A stretch of DNA of 64,000 nucleotides from Flavobacterium sp. LC2016-13 (GTDB taxonomy: Bacteria; Bacteroidota; Bacteroidia; Flavobacteriales; Flavobacteriaceae). Where the stretch lies: positions 41,880 through 105,879 of the forward strand of contig NZ_WMDQ01000015.1 of NCBI RefSeq assembly GCF_009707955.1, read 5' to 3'. The translations under genes and the position numbers were made by a program. The notes beneath the pieces are model-generated. The model saw only the letters and a list, made by a program, of their open reading frames with translations. It was not told the origin of the DNA and did not search any database. Shown here in pieces: positions 37,601-45,755 of this stretch (position 1 is the first letter of the stretch; every line of letters starts with the position of its first letter).

Positions 37601-38031
37601 TCTTTTTCTTTTATAACAACAGGAACTTCTTTTTTATAAATCACGACATTTTTATCGACCTGTTTATAAACTAAATTACTACCCTGAAGCACAGAATTTA
37701 AAATATCGCTTACAGAACGCCTTCCTCCGGATGTAGTAATCTTAGGGAAATTATTAATAAGCTGTGGTTGGTATGCAAACAGTAATCCTGTTTTATTTTC
37801 GATACTTTTAAACAAGGTTTTTATATCCTGATTATGCAGTTCGATATCAACAGAAATTGATTCTAAAGATTGACCGTTCATTTTATTTGCAAGAACCATG
37901 TGGGTTCCGCAGGTCAGTAAGAAAATGTGGAATAAACTGATTCGCATGATCTTGAGTGTTTTTTTTGAAAGGTTAAATAAAGATGTGTTCTTTTCCCTTT
38001 CAAACGTGGTTGTTTTACAGCGTAATTTCAT
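34660..38031 (-). CDS. SusC/RagA TonB-dependent transporter with STN signalling domain
   Basis: 1123 residues: a long basic N-terminus with the signal helix at about 30-50 (MRISLFHIFLLTCG; an ATG at residue 29 is a possible start), a secretin/TonB N-terminal STN domain (about 55-135; NQDIKTLFKSIENKTGLLF, VSDILNSVLQGSNLVY), a carboxypeptidase-like domain (about 145-230), the plug (VVVIGYGTTTKRTATGSV, PLYVIDGIPYISND, ATAIYGSRAANGVVLITTKKG), and a barrel ending ITLGTQFTF. The STN domain contacts the periplasmic part of FecR, encoded next door, so ligand binding at the surface can free the ECF sigma factor. Adjacent ABC and M16 genes point to a peptide-like ligand. Confidence 0.95.
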   Translation of the reverse strand: MKLRCKTTTFEREKNTSLFNLSKKTLKIMRISLFHIFLLTCGTHMVLANKMNGQSLESISVDIELHNQDIKTLFKSIENKTGLLFAYQPQLINNFPKITTSGGRRSVSDILNSVLQGSNLVYKQVDKNVVIYKKEVPVVIKEKEDVTYNLTGKILDENGLPLPGVSVLLVGGNKHGISDFDGQFFIELPAGKHVLRVSYLGYKTQDITVENQLTITIKMQPDLAKLDEVVVIGYGTTTKRTATGSVVKITSEDIEKQPVTNILQTLQGRTPGVFVSQTSGYAGSNININIRGTNSLQSSNLPLYVIDGIPYISNDIKEQSQANLIIRGAQKSTSPLNIINPNDIESIEILKDADATAIYGSRAANGVVLITTKKGVSGKTVFTVNTNSGVSEVAHMIKTLDTPTYLNMLRTALNTTNTTPTGFSNGIALTAFDQNAYTDWQKKLIGGTANFNDFSASLKGGDDNTNFLLSSTYHKETTVLPGDFGYNKFSTNFNVTHTTLNKKLKVGATVLYSTDKNKLPFYDITNYAVVTAPNHTIYNPDGSYYWSPTYFSDVNPIAALDRRVEDKGNNLITSFNFQLEIAKGLSFKTDLGYGKAEMITEQILPASGMNNVYYTASNLSLNLSRSYTVSNNNTNNFTIDPQLNYTTALWKGNLSVLVGGSWQNRKSEMPSYVSTSGYSADNLIGITGSATNVTSYNGSSEYRYASLFSRVNYNIQNKYILNANFRRDGSSRFGANKKYGNFGSLGAAWIFTEEDFLKDNSVLSFGKLRTSYGEVGNDPPSDYGYADTYSSGTYGTGYAAMTTTRIANPNYRWETTKKFEAALDLGFFNDRLSFTAAFYRNTSGNQLVTATLSPQAGFTGYTANLGALVENKGWEFTLASTNVHTKNLNWSTSFNFSTNSNKLLEFDNLQNTAYYSQYVIGNAITARYLYNYTGVVNGIAQFEDANGDGKISTGFAQTGAGDRKYYGSTAPKYYGGILNSISYKAFSLDFLFQFVKQDGRSLLSSTAVQPGYPYGLANYQVDEYNDYIAQGNTLSTAYQPSFLNYAGSTATIVDASYIKLKNVSATYNIPLDQATKKFIQNIRLSLQGQNLVTFTKFKGFDPETQGLALPPLRTITLGTQFTF

Positions 38032-38038
38032 AAATTTG
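38031..38038 (+). promoter_or_regulatory. Putative promoter of an RNA antisense to the SusC leader
   Basis: On the plus strand TAAATTTG (TAnnTTTG) begins at the last base of the SusC start codon, with a TTG at 38010-38012, 18 nt upstream, as a possible -33 element. It points away from susC towards the terminator at 38082. Confidence 0.35.
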
Positions 38039-38043
38039 CATGT

Positions 38044-38115
38044 TTTTTAATGGTTACTGGAATTAATTATTAAGAATCGTTGCCATCTGGTGTAGGAGCT
38101 AGATGGCTTTTTTTT
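38044..38115 (+). ncRNA. Predicted short antisense RNA over the SusC leader (DonS-like)
   Basis: A plus-strand TAnnTTTG at 38031-38038 is followed, about 45 nt later, by a strong terminator (GCCATCT/AGATGGC plus eight T, 38082-38115). No plus-strand gene exists here to use that terminator, and on the minus strand the A-run precedes the stem and would not terminate. The pair would make an RNA of about 70 nt antisense to the 5' leader of susC, between susC and fecR. In Bacteroides, antisense RNAs of this kind (DonS family) repress ECF/FecR-controlled SusCD loci. The start at 38044 is an estimate. Confidence 0.4.
38082..38115 (+). terminator. Plus-strand terminator opposite the SusC leader
   Basis: GCCATCT pairs with AGATGGC around a 12-nt loop and is followed by eight T on the plus strand. 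It is opposite in direction to every gene around it. Confidence 0.65.
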
Positions 38116-38170
38116 GGTTTTAATTCTATAGGCTAGTTATTTTTAAGGTTAATTATTTATAGATTTATTT

Positions 38171-39205
38171 TTACTCGCAACCCTTTCCTTCCAGAACAAT
38201 TGCGCCATTTTTAGTGTAATGATATTCCGTTTCAATTACGCTGCAGACTACTTTTAGAATATGATCTAAATCTTCTTCATTTAAGAAACTCGCAGTAATT
38301 CGGCACTTTTTAATATTCTCGTTAGAAAGCGTAATAGGCACTTTATATTTTTGAGAAATAAGTGCAATCGCTTCTTCCATATTAATATTATCAAGAATCA
38401 GGTAATTGCTTTTCCATTCAACGACAACAGCCGAATTCACATTATTTTGTTCGTGGACCAAAGTAGTTTTGTTTACTTTAATTTGCTGATTTGGAGTAAT
38501 AATACCGTATACATTATCCAAGTCTCCAACCTGAACTTTTCCGCGCGTTACCGTAACTTCAATTTTATCAGAATTACTGTAAGCGTTTATATTAAAAGCC
38601 GTTCCCAAAACTTTGGTCTGAACTTTTCCCGTATGCACGATAAATGGTTTTGTTTCGTTTCTTTTAATATCAAAATAAGCTTCTCCGGTTAAAGTAACTT
38701 CTCTCGTTTTATCATCGAAACTTACCTGATTGTATTCAACAGTACTATTTTCGTTTAAAAGAATAGTACTTCCGTCAGGTAAATGAATAAGTTGTTTTCC
38801 GCTAAAAGCCAACATAGGATTTGTTTCTTCAACTTTTTCTTCAGAATCAGTTTTTACAGGATTTGGAGTATTCTTGAAAAAGAAAACAGTACTAATAGCA
38901 AATAATATTGTAATGGCCGCAGCAATCGACAATAAAGTCCGCACTGTTTTTTTAGTTGATTTTTCTCTAAGCGGAATAACTTTCGTTGAAGAACTGGAAA
39001 GAATATAGTTTAAGATATTTTCTCCTTTTTGTGTTTCCAGTATTTCAACATTGTTGCTGTTTTTTAGCAACACATTAATTTTCTCTTTTAAGAAATCATC
39101 ATGTACGCCATTTCGAATAACTTCCATGAGTTGTTCTTGTTCTGCTTCAGATAATGTGTTGTGCAGATAGCCTTCAAATAATTCTTCAAATACTTTTTGT
39201 TGCAT
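38171..39205 (-). CDS. FecR-family anti-sigma factor
   Basis: A 344-residue single-pass membrane protein. Cytoplasmic N-terminus 1-87, which binds the sigma factor; transmembrane helix about 88-110 (TVRTLLSIAAAITILFAIST); periplasmic FecR domain about 135-240 (LPDGSTILLNENSTVEYNQ, REVTLTGEAYFDIKR, PFIVHTGKVQTKVLGTAFNI); and a DUF4974-type C-terminal domain about 260-335 (NMEEAIALISQKYKVPITLS), the STN-contacting part. It lies between its sigma factor gene (248 bp apart) and the STN-bearing susC, the standard order for a surface-signalling cascade. Confidence 0.94.
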   Translation of the reverse strand: MQQKVFEELFEGYLHNTLSEAEQEQLMEVIRNGVHDDFLKEKINVLLKNSNNVEILETQKGENILNYILSSSSTKVIPLREKSTKKTVRTLLSIAAAITILFAISTVFFFKNTPNPVKTDSEEKVEETNPMLAFSGKQLIHLPDGSTILLNENSTVEYNQVSFDDKTREVTLTGEAYFDIKRNETKPFIVHTGKVQTKVLGTAFNINAYSNSDKIEVTVTRGKVQVGDLDNVYGIITPNQQIKVNKTTLVHEQNNVNSAVVVEWKSNYLILDNINMEEAIALISQKYKVPITLSNENIKKCRITASFLNEEDLDHILKVVCSVIETEYHYTKNGAIVLEGKGCE

Positions 39206-39453
39206 TTGTTTGTAATTGTGAGTTAGTAATTAATTTTTGGTAAACTTGGGTATCGTTTGTTTTTGTTTTTTGTTTTTAAATCAGAGGCTTAAAATCTAAT
39301 TATTTAAATAAACTCCAGATTGAAAATTTGGAATTTAAATACTTGGAATTTCTTTTAATAGAAGCTCTTTATTATAAAGACGATTGAAAAATAGGGAAGG
39401 AGTAGTCGAAAGTTAAAAAAATGTAAAAAAAACGTAAAAAATAAACTTTAGCC

Positions 39454-40068
39454 TTATTTTATACTGTAAATTATGAAAACAGACATCATAGAAAACAATA
39501 AAATCGACATGAACATATTCATGTAAGGCGAAATTTTAAAGCGGACAAATTTTAAGGCTTGCGACATGTGTTTTTTAACAGTCTCTGTAGAAATGCCTAA
39601 ATCTTCTCCAATTTTTTGATGACTCATGCCATCCCATTTTGCCATTTTGTAAATTTTTTGTTGCTGAGGTGGCAACTGATCTACAATTTGATTTAAAATA
39701 ACACTGTACTGATCATCTTTTATAGCAGTGTCAGTATCTTCTGCAGTTGTATTTTTATAATTAATATCAACTGATAAAGTAGTTTCTCTCGCAATTTTTT
39801 TAATCATATCAAAAATATGATTGCGGGAAATAATGAAAAGATAATTTTCAAGATTATTTATTTCGCCTAAATTCTGATGGTTGATCCAGATTTTCAAAAA
39901 AACATCCTGAACGACTTCTTCGGCTAAAATTTTTGATTTGGTTATTTTTAAAGCTGTAGAATAAACAACATTTTTATATTGATTATATAAACTAGTAAAA
40001 GCCAGTTCACTCCCCTGAGATAATTCTCGAAGAAGTTTATTTTCGTCAGAACTGGAATTAAGAGACAT
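39454..40068 (-). CDS. ECF sigma factor with C-terminal hydrophobic tail
   Basis: A 204-residue sigma factor: region 2 at about 22-92 (FTSLYNQYKNVVYSTALKI, AEEVVQDVFLKIW, NYLFIISRNHIFDMIKK) and region 4 at about 125-175 (QLPPQQQKIYKMAKWDGMSH, GISTETVKKHMSQAL). It ends in an unusual 20-residue hydrophobic helix (183-202, MNMFMSILLFSMMSVFII) that could hold it at the membrane next to FecR. It should transcribe the SusC-SusD-ABC-M16 genes when FecR releases it. It diverges from the M28 gene across 392 bp. Confidence 0.93.
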   Translation of the reverse strand: MSLNSSSDENKLLRELSQGSELAFTSLYNQYKNVVYSTALKITKSKILAEEVVQDVFLKIWINHQNLGEINNLENYLFIISRNHIFDMIKKIARETTLSVDINYKNTTAEDTDTAIKDDQYSVILNQIVDQLPPQQQKIYKMAKWDGMSHQKIGEDLGISTETVKKHMSQALKFVRFKISPYMNMFMSILLFSMMSVFIIYSIK

Positions 40069-40460
40069 GATACTTTTGGCTTTTTATTGAATTTAGCAAT
40101 ATTATTTATTTTTTTTGAGACTTGTATATTCCATTTTCATAATACACCGTAGAATTGCTATTTTGATAATTATCAGGTATCAATTTTGTAAAATCAAAAA
40201 AATATACATCCTTCTTTTACCGATGAAGCGAATATTGGTGAAGTAATTGTTTGAATAATTGTAGGTTAAGTCTTTATATTATTGCGAAAGAGAACAAATT
40301 TATCGTTGAAATAAATTGTTTTTTGCGAGATATTTATAAAGTTATTATAGATTTGAATTTAAATCGAAAAAATAAATAGTTGTTATTAACAAGAATACCA
40401 CAATAATTTTAGGTTAATTTTTTTGTCATAATTGCTAAGTTTGAATTTAAATTAAAACGT
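40069..40460. other. 392-bp divergent promoter region (sigma factor / M28 peptidase)
   Basis: AT-rich, no gene. On the plus side TAAGTTTG (40436-40443) fits a TAnnTTTG -7 element 17 nt before the M28 ATG. No exact match to the motif was found for the sigma gene on the minus side. Confidence 0.5.
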
Positions 40461-41930
40461 ATGAAAAATAAAATTGTATTAATTTTTCTTGCCTGTAGCG
40501 GATTGGTTTTTTCGCAGGCAATTAAAAAGCCATTAGTTTCAGCCATTACCGTAAAAGACCTTAAAACAGATATGTACGAAATGGCCGGCGATCATTTTAA
40601 TGGTCGTGAAGCCGGAACTTTAGACGAATTAAAAGTATCGATGTGGCTCGCAAACAAAGCAAAAGAAGCAGGCATGATTCCGGCAGGAGATGATGGTACT
40701 TTTTTTCAGTTTTTTGATTTATACAGACATCAGGTTACCTCAAATACCAAGTTTAGAATAGGGCAAAAAACATATAAATTGTGGAGCGAAGTTTTAGTCG
40801 CTGAAACTGCAAACATAAAAGTTGAGGCACCATTATTTTATCTTGAAACTACAAAAGAGGCGATTGAAAAAGCTGATGTAAAAGGAAAAGCAGTTGTTAT
40901 TGTAGCTTCCAAAGAAGGAATTTCTGAAGACATTTCTCTTTTTGACAGACGTTATCCGGGACTTTTTAAACAAAAATATTATGAGCAATTAGCCGCAAAA
41001 GGAGCTGCAGCATTAATTATCGTTGCAGACGAATTAGGCGAAAAAAGCTGGTCGCAAGTTGAACCTCAAATGACAAGAGGTGTTTACGGAATTGAAGGTT
41101 ATCGTGATAAAATACCTGTGCCTTCAAGAATGCCAACATTTTGGCTGCATAGCGATCAGTTAGAGTTTTTAAAAACTACAAAAGATAATTTATCGACAGA
41201 AGTAGTTTCAGAAACCTATAAATATCCATCGGTAAATGTTGTGGGGAAAATTGAAGGTACTGATGCCAAATTAAAAAACGAATATGTATTATTTAGCGGA
41301 CATCAGGATCATGATGGCGTAAGACAAAAATACGGTCAGGATTCTATTTATAACGGAGCCGATGATAATGCGAGCACTTGCGTGGCGATGCTTGCCATTG
41401 CAAGAGCCTATAAAAAACAACCCGGAAAAAGAACCGCATTATTTGTGTTTCACGGTGCAGAAGAACGTGGGTTATTAGGATCAAGCTGGTACGCATCGCA
41501 CCCAACAGTTCCTCAAAAAGATATTATTGCTGTACTAAACGGAGATATGATTGGAAGAAATGATGTAAACCAGGCAGCACTTTTAGGATCCAGCGCTCCT
41601 CATGAAAACTCTTCTGACTTAGTTAGTGTTGCCCAAAAAGCAAATGACGAAGGCCCGAAATTTGAGTTGGATAAACTTTGGGACAGACCAGAACATCCGG
41701 AATATTTTTTCTTCCGTTCAGATCATATTCCTTATGTTCGAAAAGGAATTCCATCTGTATTTTTCACCAGTGTTTTGCACAGCCAATATCACACTCCAAT
41801 GGATGAATCTGAAAATATAGATTACGTAAAATTGCATAAAATGACAGAATGGATCTATCGCACAGGATGGATTTTATCTAATGATGCAAACAGACCTAAA
41901 CTTTTGCCAGATGCAAAGTTTGAACGCTAA
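40461..41930 (+). CDS. M28-family zinc aminopeptidase
   Basis: A 489-residue exported peptidase; signal peptide 1-19 (ends VFSQ). A PA-type insert lies at about 135-260 (KGKAVVIVASKEG, AAKGAAALIIVADELG). The M28 zinc ligands can be placed as His in FSGHQDHDG, bridging Asp in NGADDNAST, Glu pair in GAEERGLLGS, Asp in NGDMIGRND and His in SQYHTPMDES. These enzymes release N-terminal residues from peptides in the periplasm or outside. It is divergent from the ECF sigma factor of the SusCD-M16 locus, so it may be part of the same peptide-handling theme, but it is not in that operon. Confidence 0.92.
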   Translation: MKNKIVLIFLACSGLVFSQAIKKPLVSAITVKDLKTDMYEMAGDHFNGREAGTLDELKVSMWLANKAKEAGMIPAGDDGTFFQFFDLYRHQVTSNTKFRIGQKTYKLWSEVLVAETANIKVEAPLFYLETTKEAIEKADVKGKAVVIVASKEGISEDISLFDRRYPGLFKQKYYEQLAAKGAAALIIVADELGEKSWSQVEPQMTRGVYGIEGYRDKIPVPSRMPTFWLHSDQLEFLKTTKDNLSTEVVSETYKYPSVNVVGKIEGTDAKLKNEYVLFSGHQDHDGVRQKYGQDSIYNGADDNASTCVAMLAIARAYKKQPGKRTALFVFHGAEERGLLGSSWYASHPTVPQKDIIAVLNGDMIGRNDVNQAALLGSSAPHENSSDLVSVAQKANDEGPKFELDKLWDRPEHPEYFFFRSDHIPYVRKGIPSVFFTSVLHSQYHTPMDESENIDYVKLHKMTEWIYRTGWILSNDANRPKLLPDAKFER

Positions 41931-42241
41931 AAAAATGATGATTTTAATAACGAAAAGAGATAGTTATTACTATCTCTTTTTTTTTACAAAAACAGAAAAA
42001 TATTAAAAAAACATATAAAAAAAATAACCTTTATTTTGTTAATTAATTGATTTTTAAGTTTTTATTTCTGGATTAAGAAATTCTAATGTTATTTTAATGT
42101 TGCGCTTTTGATTTAGTTCTAAATTGCGTCCGTATGAAGATTTTGTAAAAAAAAATCACTTTAAATCAGACTTTACTTGATCTTAAAAATGATTTTCTGA
42201 AACGGTTTTCATGATGATGTAACTTTTTATTTTTTAAGTAA
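41931..42241. other. 311-bp gap
   Basis: Holds the M28 terminator (41953-41985), then AT-rich sequence with poly-A/T runs and no recognisable gene; the exporter operon promoter is presumably here but has no clear consensus. Confidence 0.4.
41953..41985 (+). terminator. Terminator of the M28 gene
   Basis: AAAAGAGATAG pairs with CTATCTCTTTT around TTATTA, followed by further T. The stem is perfect and starts 22 nt after the stop. Confidence 0.85.
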
Positions 42242-42646
42242 ATGTTGAATAAAATTAAAAATAGTTTTTTATGTAAATGCCTTCAGGTGTTACTAATCGG
42301 CTACTTTTTAATGAGCAGCATGAACATATCGAATAACCTTAGCCAAATCATAAAAGAGAATACAGAACAAGATTCCATTAAAGGAATTGCCTGTAATTTT
42401 TTCAAAAAAATATTTAAATGTGACGGTATTACAGAAGAAAAAAATGATTTTGAATCAAAGGATGCCAAAACCACAAAAGTTGCCAAAGGTATTCCGTCAT
42501 TAGATTATTTAATTCCCTTGCACCCTTCATTGCCGGGTTTGTATTTTAAAACCGAAACCAAAGGAAAAAATCATATCGATAACCCGATTTTTTCGTTCGG
42601 TTTTCATGGTAAAATACATTTACGACCTCCTCAAAATACAATATAA
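42242..42646 (+). CDS. Small unknown protein upstream of the exporter genes
   Basis: 134 residues. The N-terminus is hydrophobic (about 12-28, CLQVLLIGYFLMSSMN), so it may be a signal or anchor. It has two cysteine pairs (CKC near 11-13; CNFFKKIFKC), a charged middle and a conserved-looking tail (PLHPSLPGLYFKTE, FGFHGKIHLRPPQ). It is the first gene before the ABC-HlyD-TolC operon, 97 bp upstream, so it could be an accessory factor or a secreted substrate. I do not recognise it. Confidence 0.5.
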   Translation: MLNKIKNSFLCKCLQVLLIGYFLMSSMNISNNLSQIIKENTEQDSIKGIACNFFKKIFKCDGITEEKNDFESKDAKTTKVAKGIPSLDYLIPLHPSLPGLYFKTETKGKNHIDNPIFSFGFHGKIHLRPPQNTI

Positions 42647-42743
42647 ATATGTAGTTTTTTTCGGATTAGAAGCAATTCTAAAACCCTTAATATGGCTTTT
42701 GCCGTATATATTATCTATCTATTAATCTTGTATTTATATTTAA

Positions 42744-44399
42744 ATGACACCATTCAAACGTTTTTATAATTTACTTAAACTAGACAAACGCGACGTATAT
42801 CAAATTATATTCTATGCAGCCTTTGCCGGTTTAGTAAACCTTTCATTGCCTTTAGGAATTCAGGCTATTATTAATTTTATTCAGAGTGGGCAACTTAGCG
42901 TTTCCTGGATAGTTCTTGTGTTTTTGGTTACCGTTGGAGTTGGTTTTGGCGGAGTTCTTACCATTCTTCAACTTCGCATTGTAGAAAATCTTCAACAGCG
43001 AATTTTTGTACGCTCCTCATTTGAATTCGCTTACAGAATGCCTTTAATTAAATTTAAAGAAATGTATTCTGAATATGCTCCAGAAAAAGCAAACCGTTTT
43101 TTTGATACGTTAATGGTTCAAAAAGGGACAGCAAAACTTTTACTTGACTTTTGTACCGCTTTTCTGCAAGTAGGTCTTGGTATTATATTATTGGTTTTAT
43201 ACCATTCTTTCTTTACCGTAATTGGACTTTTCTTTATTGCTATTTTATATATAATTTTTAAATTTTCGTATAAAGATGGTCTCGAAACAAGCCTTAACGA
43301 ATCTAAGTTTAAATATAAAGTCGCAGCCTGGATTCAGGAAATAGCGCGCAACCGCGAAAGTTTCCGTAAAAAAGTAAGTTTCGAATATGCATTAAACCGA
43401 AATGACGGCTATGTAAGCGAATATGTAAATTATCGTGAAAAACACTTTCAGGTAATGAAAAAACAATATATACAACTTACGATTTTTAAAGTTCTTGTTA
43501 CGGCTGCCTTATTGTCGATTGGTGGTTTTTTGGTAATTCATCATCAAATGAACATTGGGCAGTTTGTAGCAGCAGAAATTGTAATTGTATTGCTAATCAA
43601 TTCGGTAGAAAAAATAATCTTCGGACTTGAATCTTTTTATGATGTTCTGACTTCAGTAGAGAAAATCGGTCAGGTTACAGATATGGAAATTTCATGTATC
43701 CCAAAAACTTCAGACGTAACCGAAACCGGAATAAATATCGAAACAGATAGTATCGCTTATAATTATCCGGGATATAGTAAAAAATCCCTTAAAAATATCA
43801 ACCTGAAAATAGCGCAGGGAGAAAAAATATTATTAAGAGGAACAAATGGCGCTGGAAAAAGCACATTATTACGTTTACTTTCAGGCCTGCTTGAGCCAGA
43901 AAGCGGTGCAATGTATGTAACAGACAATTATATGAACCGCCTCGATGAAGATGCGTACAGAGCACAAGCCGGTACTCTTTTTCAGGGTGATACACTTTTT
44001 GCAGGAACAATCAGAGAAAATGTTCTTTTTGGAAACAACGCTATTAATAACGACGATCTAAAATGGGCGCTGGATAATGTTTGCCTTACGCCGTATATTA
44101 AAACATTTCCAAACGGACTTGAAAATCAAATTCACCCGGGAGGAAGCGAACTTTCTGCATCTGATCTTCAAAAAATTCTGTTGGCAAGAAGTATCGTTCA
44201 CAAACCTAATATATTGTTCCTGGAAGATCCTGTCGACAAAATGGACGATTTGACTTCAGGTAAAATCATTGATTTTTTACTTTCTGAAGAAAATGATTGG
44301 ACGGTAATTGTAACTTCCAATAATGATATTTGGATGGACAAATGTACCCGTATGATTACGATTGATGATGGAAAAATTAGTAACGACATAAAGCTTTAA
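42744..44399 (+). CDS. ABC exporter (membrane and ATPase domains) with altered catalytic motifs
   Basis: A 551-residue half transporter: a six-helix exporter domain (about 20-310; SLPLGIQAIINFI, AFLQVGLGIILLV), then an ATPase domain. Walker A GTNGAGKST (Lys372) is intact, but the signature is LSASDLQ (470-476) and not LSGGQ, Walker B with the catalytic base reads FLEDPVDKMD with Glu494-Asp495 where Asp-Glu is normal, and the H-loop His is replaced by Asn (TSNND, 524-528). It has no C39 peptidase domain. It begins a set with the HlyD gene (2 nt gap) and the TolC gene. It may work as a slow or regulated ATPase; substrate unknown. Confidence 0.85.
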   Translation: MTPFKRFYNLLKLDKRDVYQIIFYAAFAGLVNLSLPLGIQAIINFIQSGQLSVSWIVLVFLVTVGVGFGGVLTILQLRIVENLQQRIFVRSSFEFAYRMPLIKFKEMYSEYAPEKANRFFDTLMVQKGTAKLLLDFCTAFLQVGLGIILLVLYHSFFTVIGLFFIAILYIIFKFSYKDGLETSLNESKFKYKVAAWIQEIARNRESFRKKVSFEYALNRNDGYVSEYVNYREKHFQVMKKQYIQLTIFKVLVTAALLSIGGFLVIHHQMNIGQFVAAEIVIVLLINSVEKIIFGLESFYDVLTSVEKIGQVTDMEISCIPKTSDVTETGINIETDSIAYNYPGYSKKSLKNINLKIAQGEKILLRGTNGAGKSTLLRLLSGLLEPESGAMYVTDNYMNRLDEDAYRAQAGTLFQGDTLFAGTIRENVLFGNNAINNDDLKWALDNVCLTPYIKTFPNGLENQIHPGGSELSASDLQKILLARSIVHKPNILFLEDPVDKMDDLTSGKIIDFLLSEENDWTVIVTSNNDIWMDKCTRMITIDDGKISNDIKL

Positions 44400-44401
44400 T
44401 C

Positions 44402-45754
44402 ATGCTCAATATATCTAAAGATAACAATATACTTATAACGCCGGGAAAGTACAAATCGATTACCAGCGTTGCCCGCAGACCGCATTATAAAATTTTAAAC
44501 AGAGTCATAATCGGATTTTTACTGTTTGCTGTTATGTGCCTTTTTCTTCCGTGGACACAAAATATTTCGGGAAGCGGTTCAGTAACGACTTTAAAACCGG
44601 ACCAAAGACCGCAAACCGTTCACAATGCGATTGCCGGAAGAATCGAAAAATGGTTTGTGCAAGAAGGTGATTATGTGAAAAAAGGAGATACAATTCTTTT
44701 TATTTCAGAAACAAAAGAAGATTATTTAGATCCAAATCTGGTAGGGAATACTAAAGATCAGGTTGATGCTAAAAAAATGGCAGTAGAATCGTATGGTGAT
44801 AAAGTAAACTCTCTTGATGTTCAGGCGCATTCGCTTAATACTGAAAGAGAATTGAAATTGCAACAGGCACAAAATAAAATAAAACAGGCTCATCTGAAAA
44901 TAAAAAGTGACAGTATGGATCTTGAGGCAGTTAAAACGCAATTAAGAATCGCGAATACGCAATTTGATCGTTCGACAGCTTTAAATAAAGAAGGATTAAA
45001 ACCACTTTCAGATGTAGAACAAAAAAGATTGAAACTTCAGGAATCTGAAGCCTATATTATTACACAGCAAAACAAGCTTTTAAGCAGTAAGAACGAACTT
45101 ATCAATGCAAAAGTAGAGATCAACCGAATCACGGCTGAATATTCTGAAAAAATATCAAAATCAAGAAGTGATAAATTTACAGCTTTAAGCACGCAATATG
45201 ATACAAAAGCGCAGGTAAATAAGCTGCATAATCAATATGTGAATTACAGTTTAAGAAATGGTTTGTATTACATCACGGCTCCTCAAAGCGGTTATGTAAA
45301 CCGTGCTTTATTGGCCGGTCTTGGAGAAACTATTAAAGAAGGAACTCCAATTATAAGTATTATGCCGGCAAGTTATGATATTGCTGTCGAAACCTATGTA
45401 GATCCTATCGATCTTCCGTTGGTGCATCGCGGTGCAAAAGTACGTGTCTGGTTTGATGGCTGGCCAAGAATTGTATTTTCCGGCTGGCCGGGATTATCGT
45501 ACGGAACTTTTGGCGGAAGAATAGTGGCAATAGAAAATTTTATCAGCGCTAACGGAAAATACAGAGTTCTTATTTCGCCTGACGGAAAAGATCATAAATG
45601 GCCAAAAGAACTTAGCATTGGAGCAGGAGCACAAAGCATTGCATTACTCGAAACGGTTTCGGTATGGTATGAAATATGGCGTAATCTGAATGGTTTTCCG
45701 CCCAATTATTATAAATCGGATGTGAAAGAAGAAAAAGGAAAGGAGAAAAAATAA
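44402..45754 (+). CDS. HlyD-family periplasmic adaptor
   Basis: 450 residues. Inner-membrane helix at about 36-52, lipoyl half-motif GRIEKWFVQEGDYVKKGDTI (about 80-99), long alpha-hairpin coiled coil (about 125-295, many Gln/Lys/Glu; NTERELKLQQAQNKIKQAH), second lipoyl half (APQSGYVNRALLAGLGETIKEG) and a beta-barrel region (VETYVDPIDLPLVHRGAKVRV). It links the ABC exporter to the outer-membrane TolC protein. It begins 2 nt after the ABC stop and ends 1 nt before the TolC gene, so the three genes are one operon. Confidence 0.92.
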   Translation: MLNISKDNNILITPGKYKSITSVARRPHYKILNRVIIGFLLFAVMCLFLPWTQNISGSGSVTTLKPDQRPQTVHNAIAGRIEKWFVQEGDYVKKGDTILFISETKEDYLDPNLVGNTKDQVDAKKMAVESYGDKVNSLDVQAHSLNTERELKLQQAQNKIKQAHLKIKSDSMDLEAVKTQLRIANTQFDRSTALNKEGLKPLSDVEQKRLKLQESEAYIITQQNKLLSSKNELINAKVEINRITAEYSEKISKSRSDKFTALSTQYDTKAQVNKLHNQYVNYSLRNGLYYITAPQSGYVNRALLAGLGETIKEGTPIISIMPASYDIAVETYVDPIDLPLVHRGAKVRVWFDGWPRIVFSGWPGLSYGTFGGRIVAIENFISANGKYRVLISPDGKDHKWPKELSIGAGAQSIALLETVSVWYEIWRNLNGFPPNYYKSDVKEEKGKEKK

Positions 45755-45755
45755 A

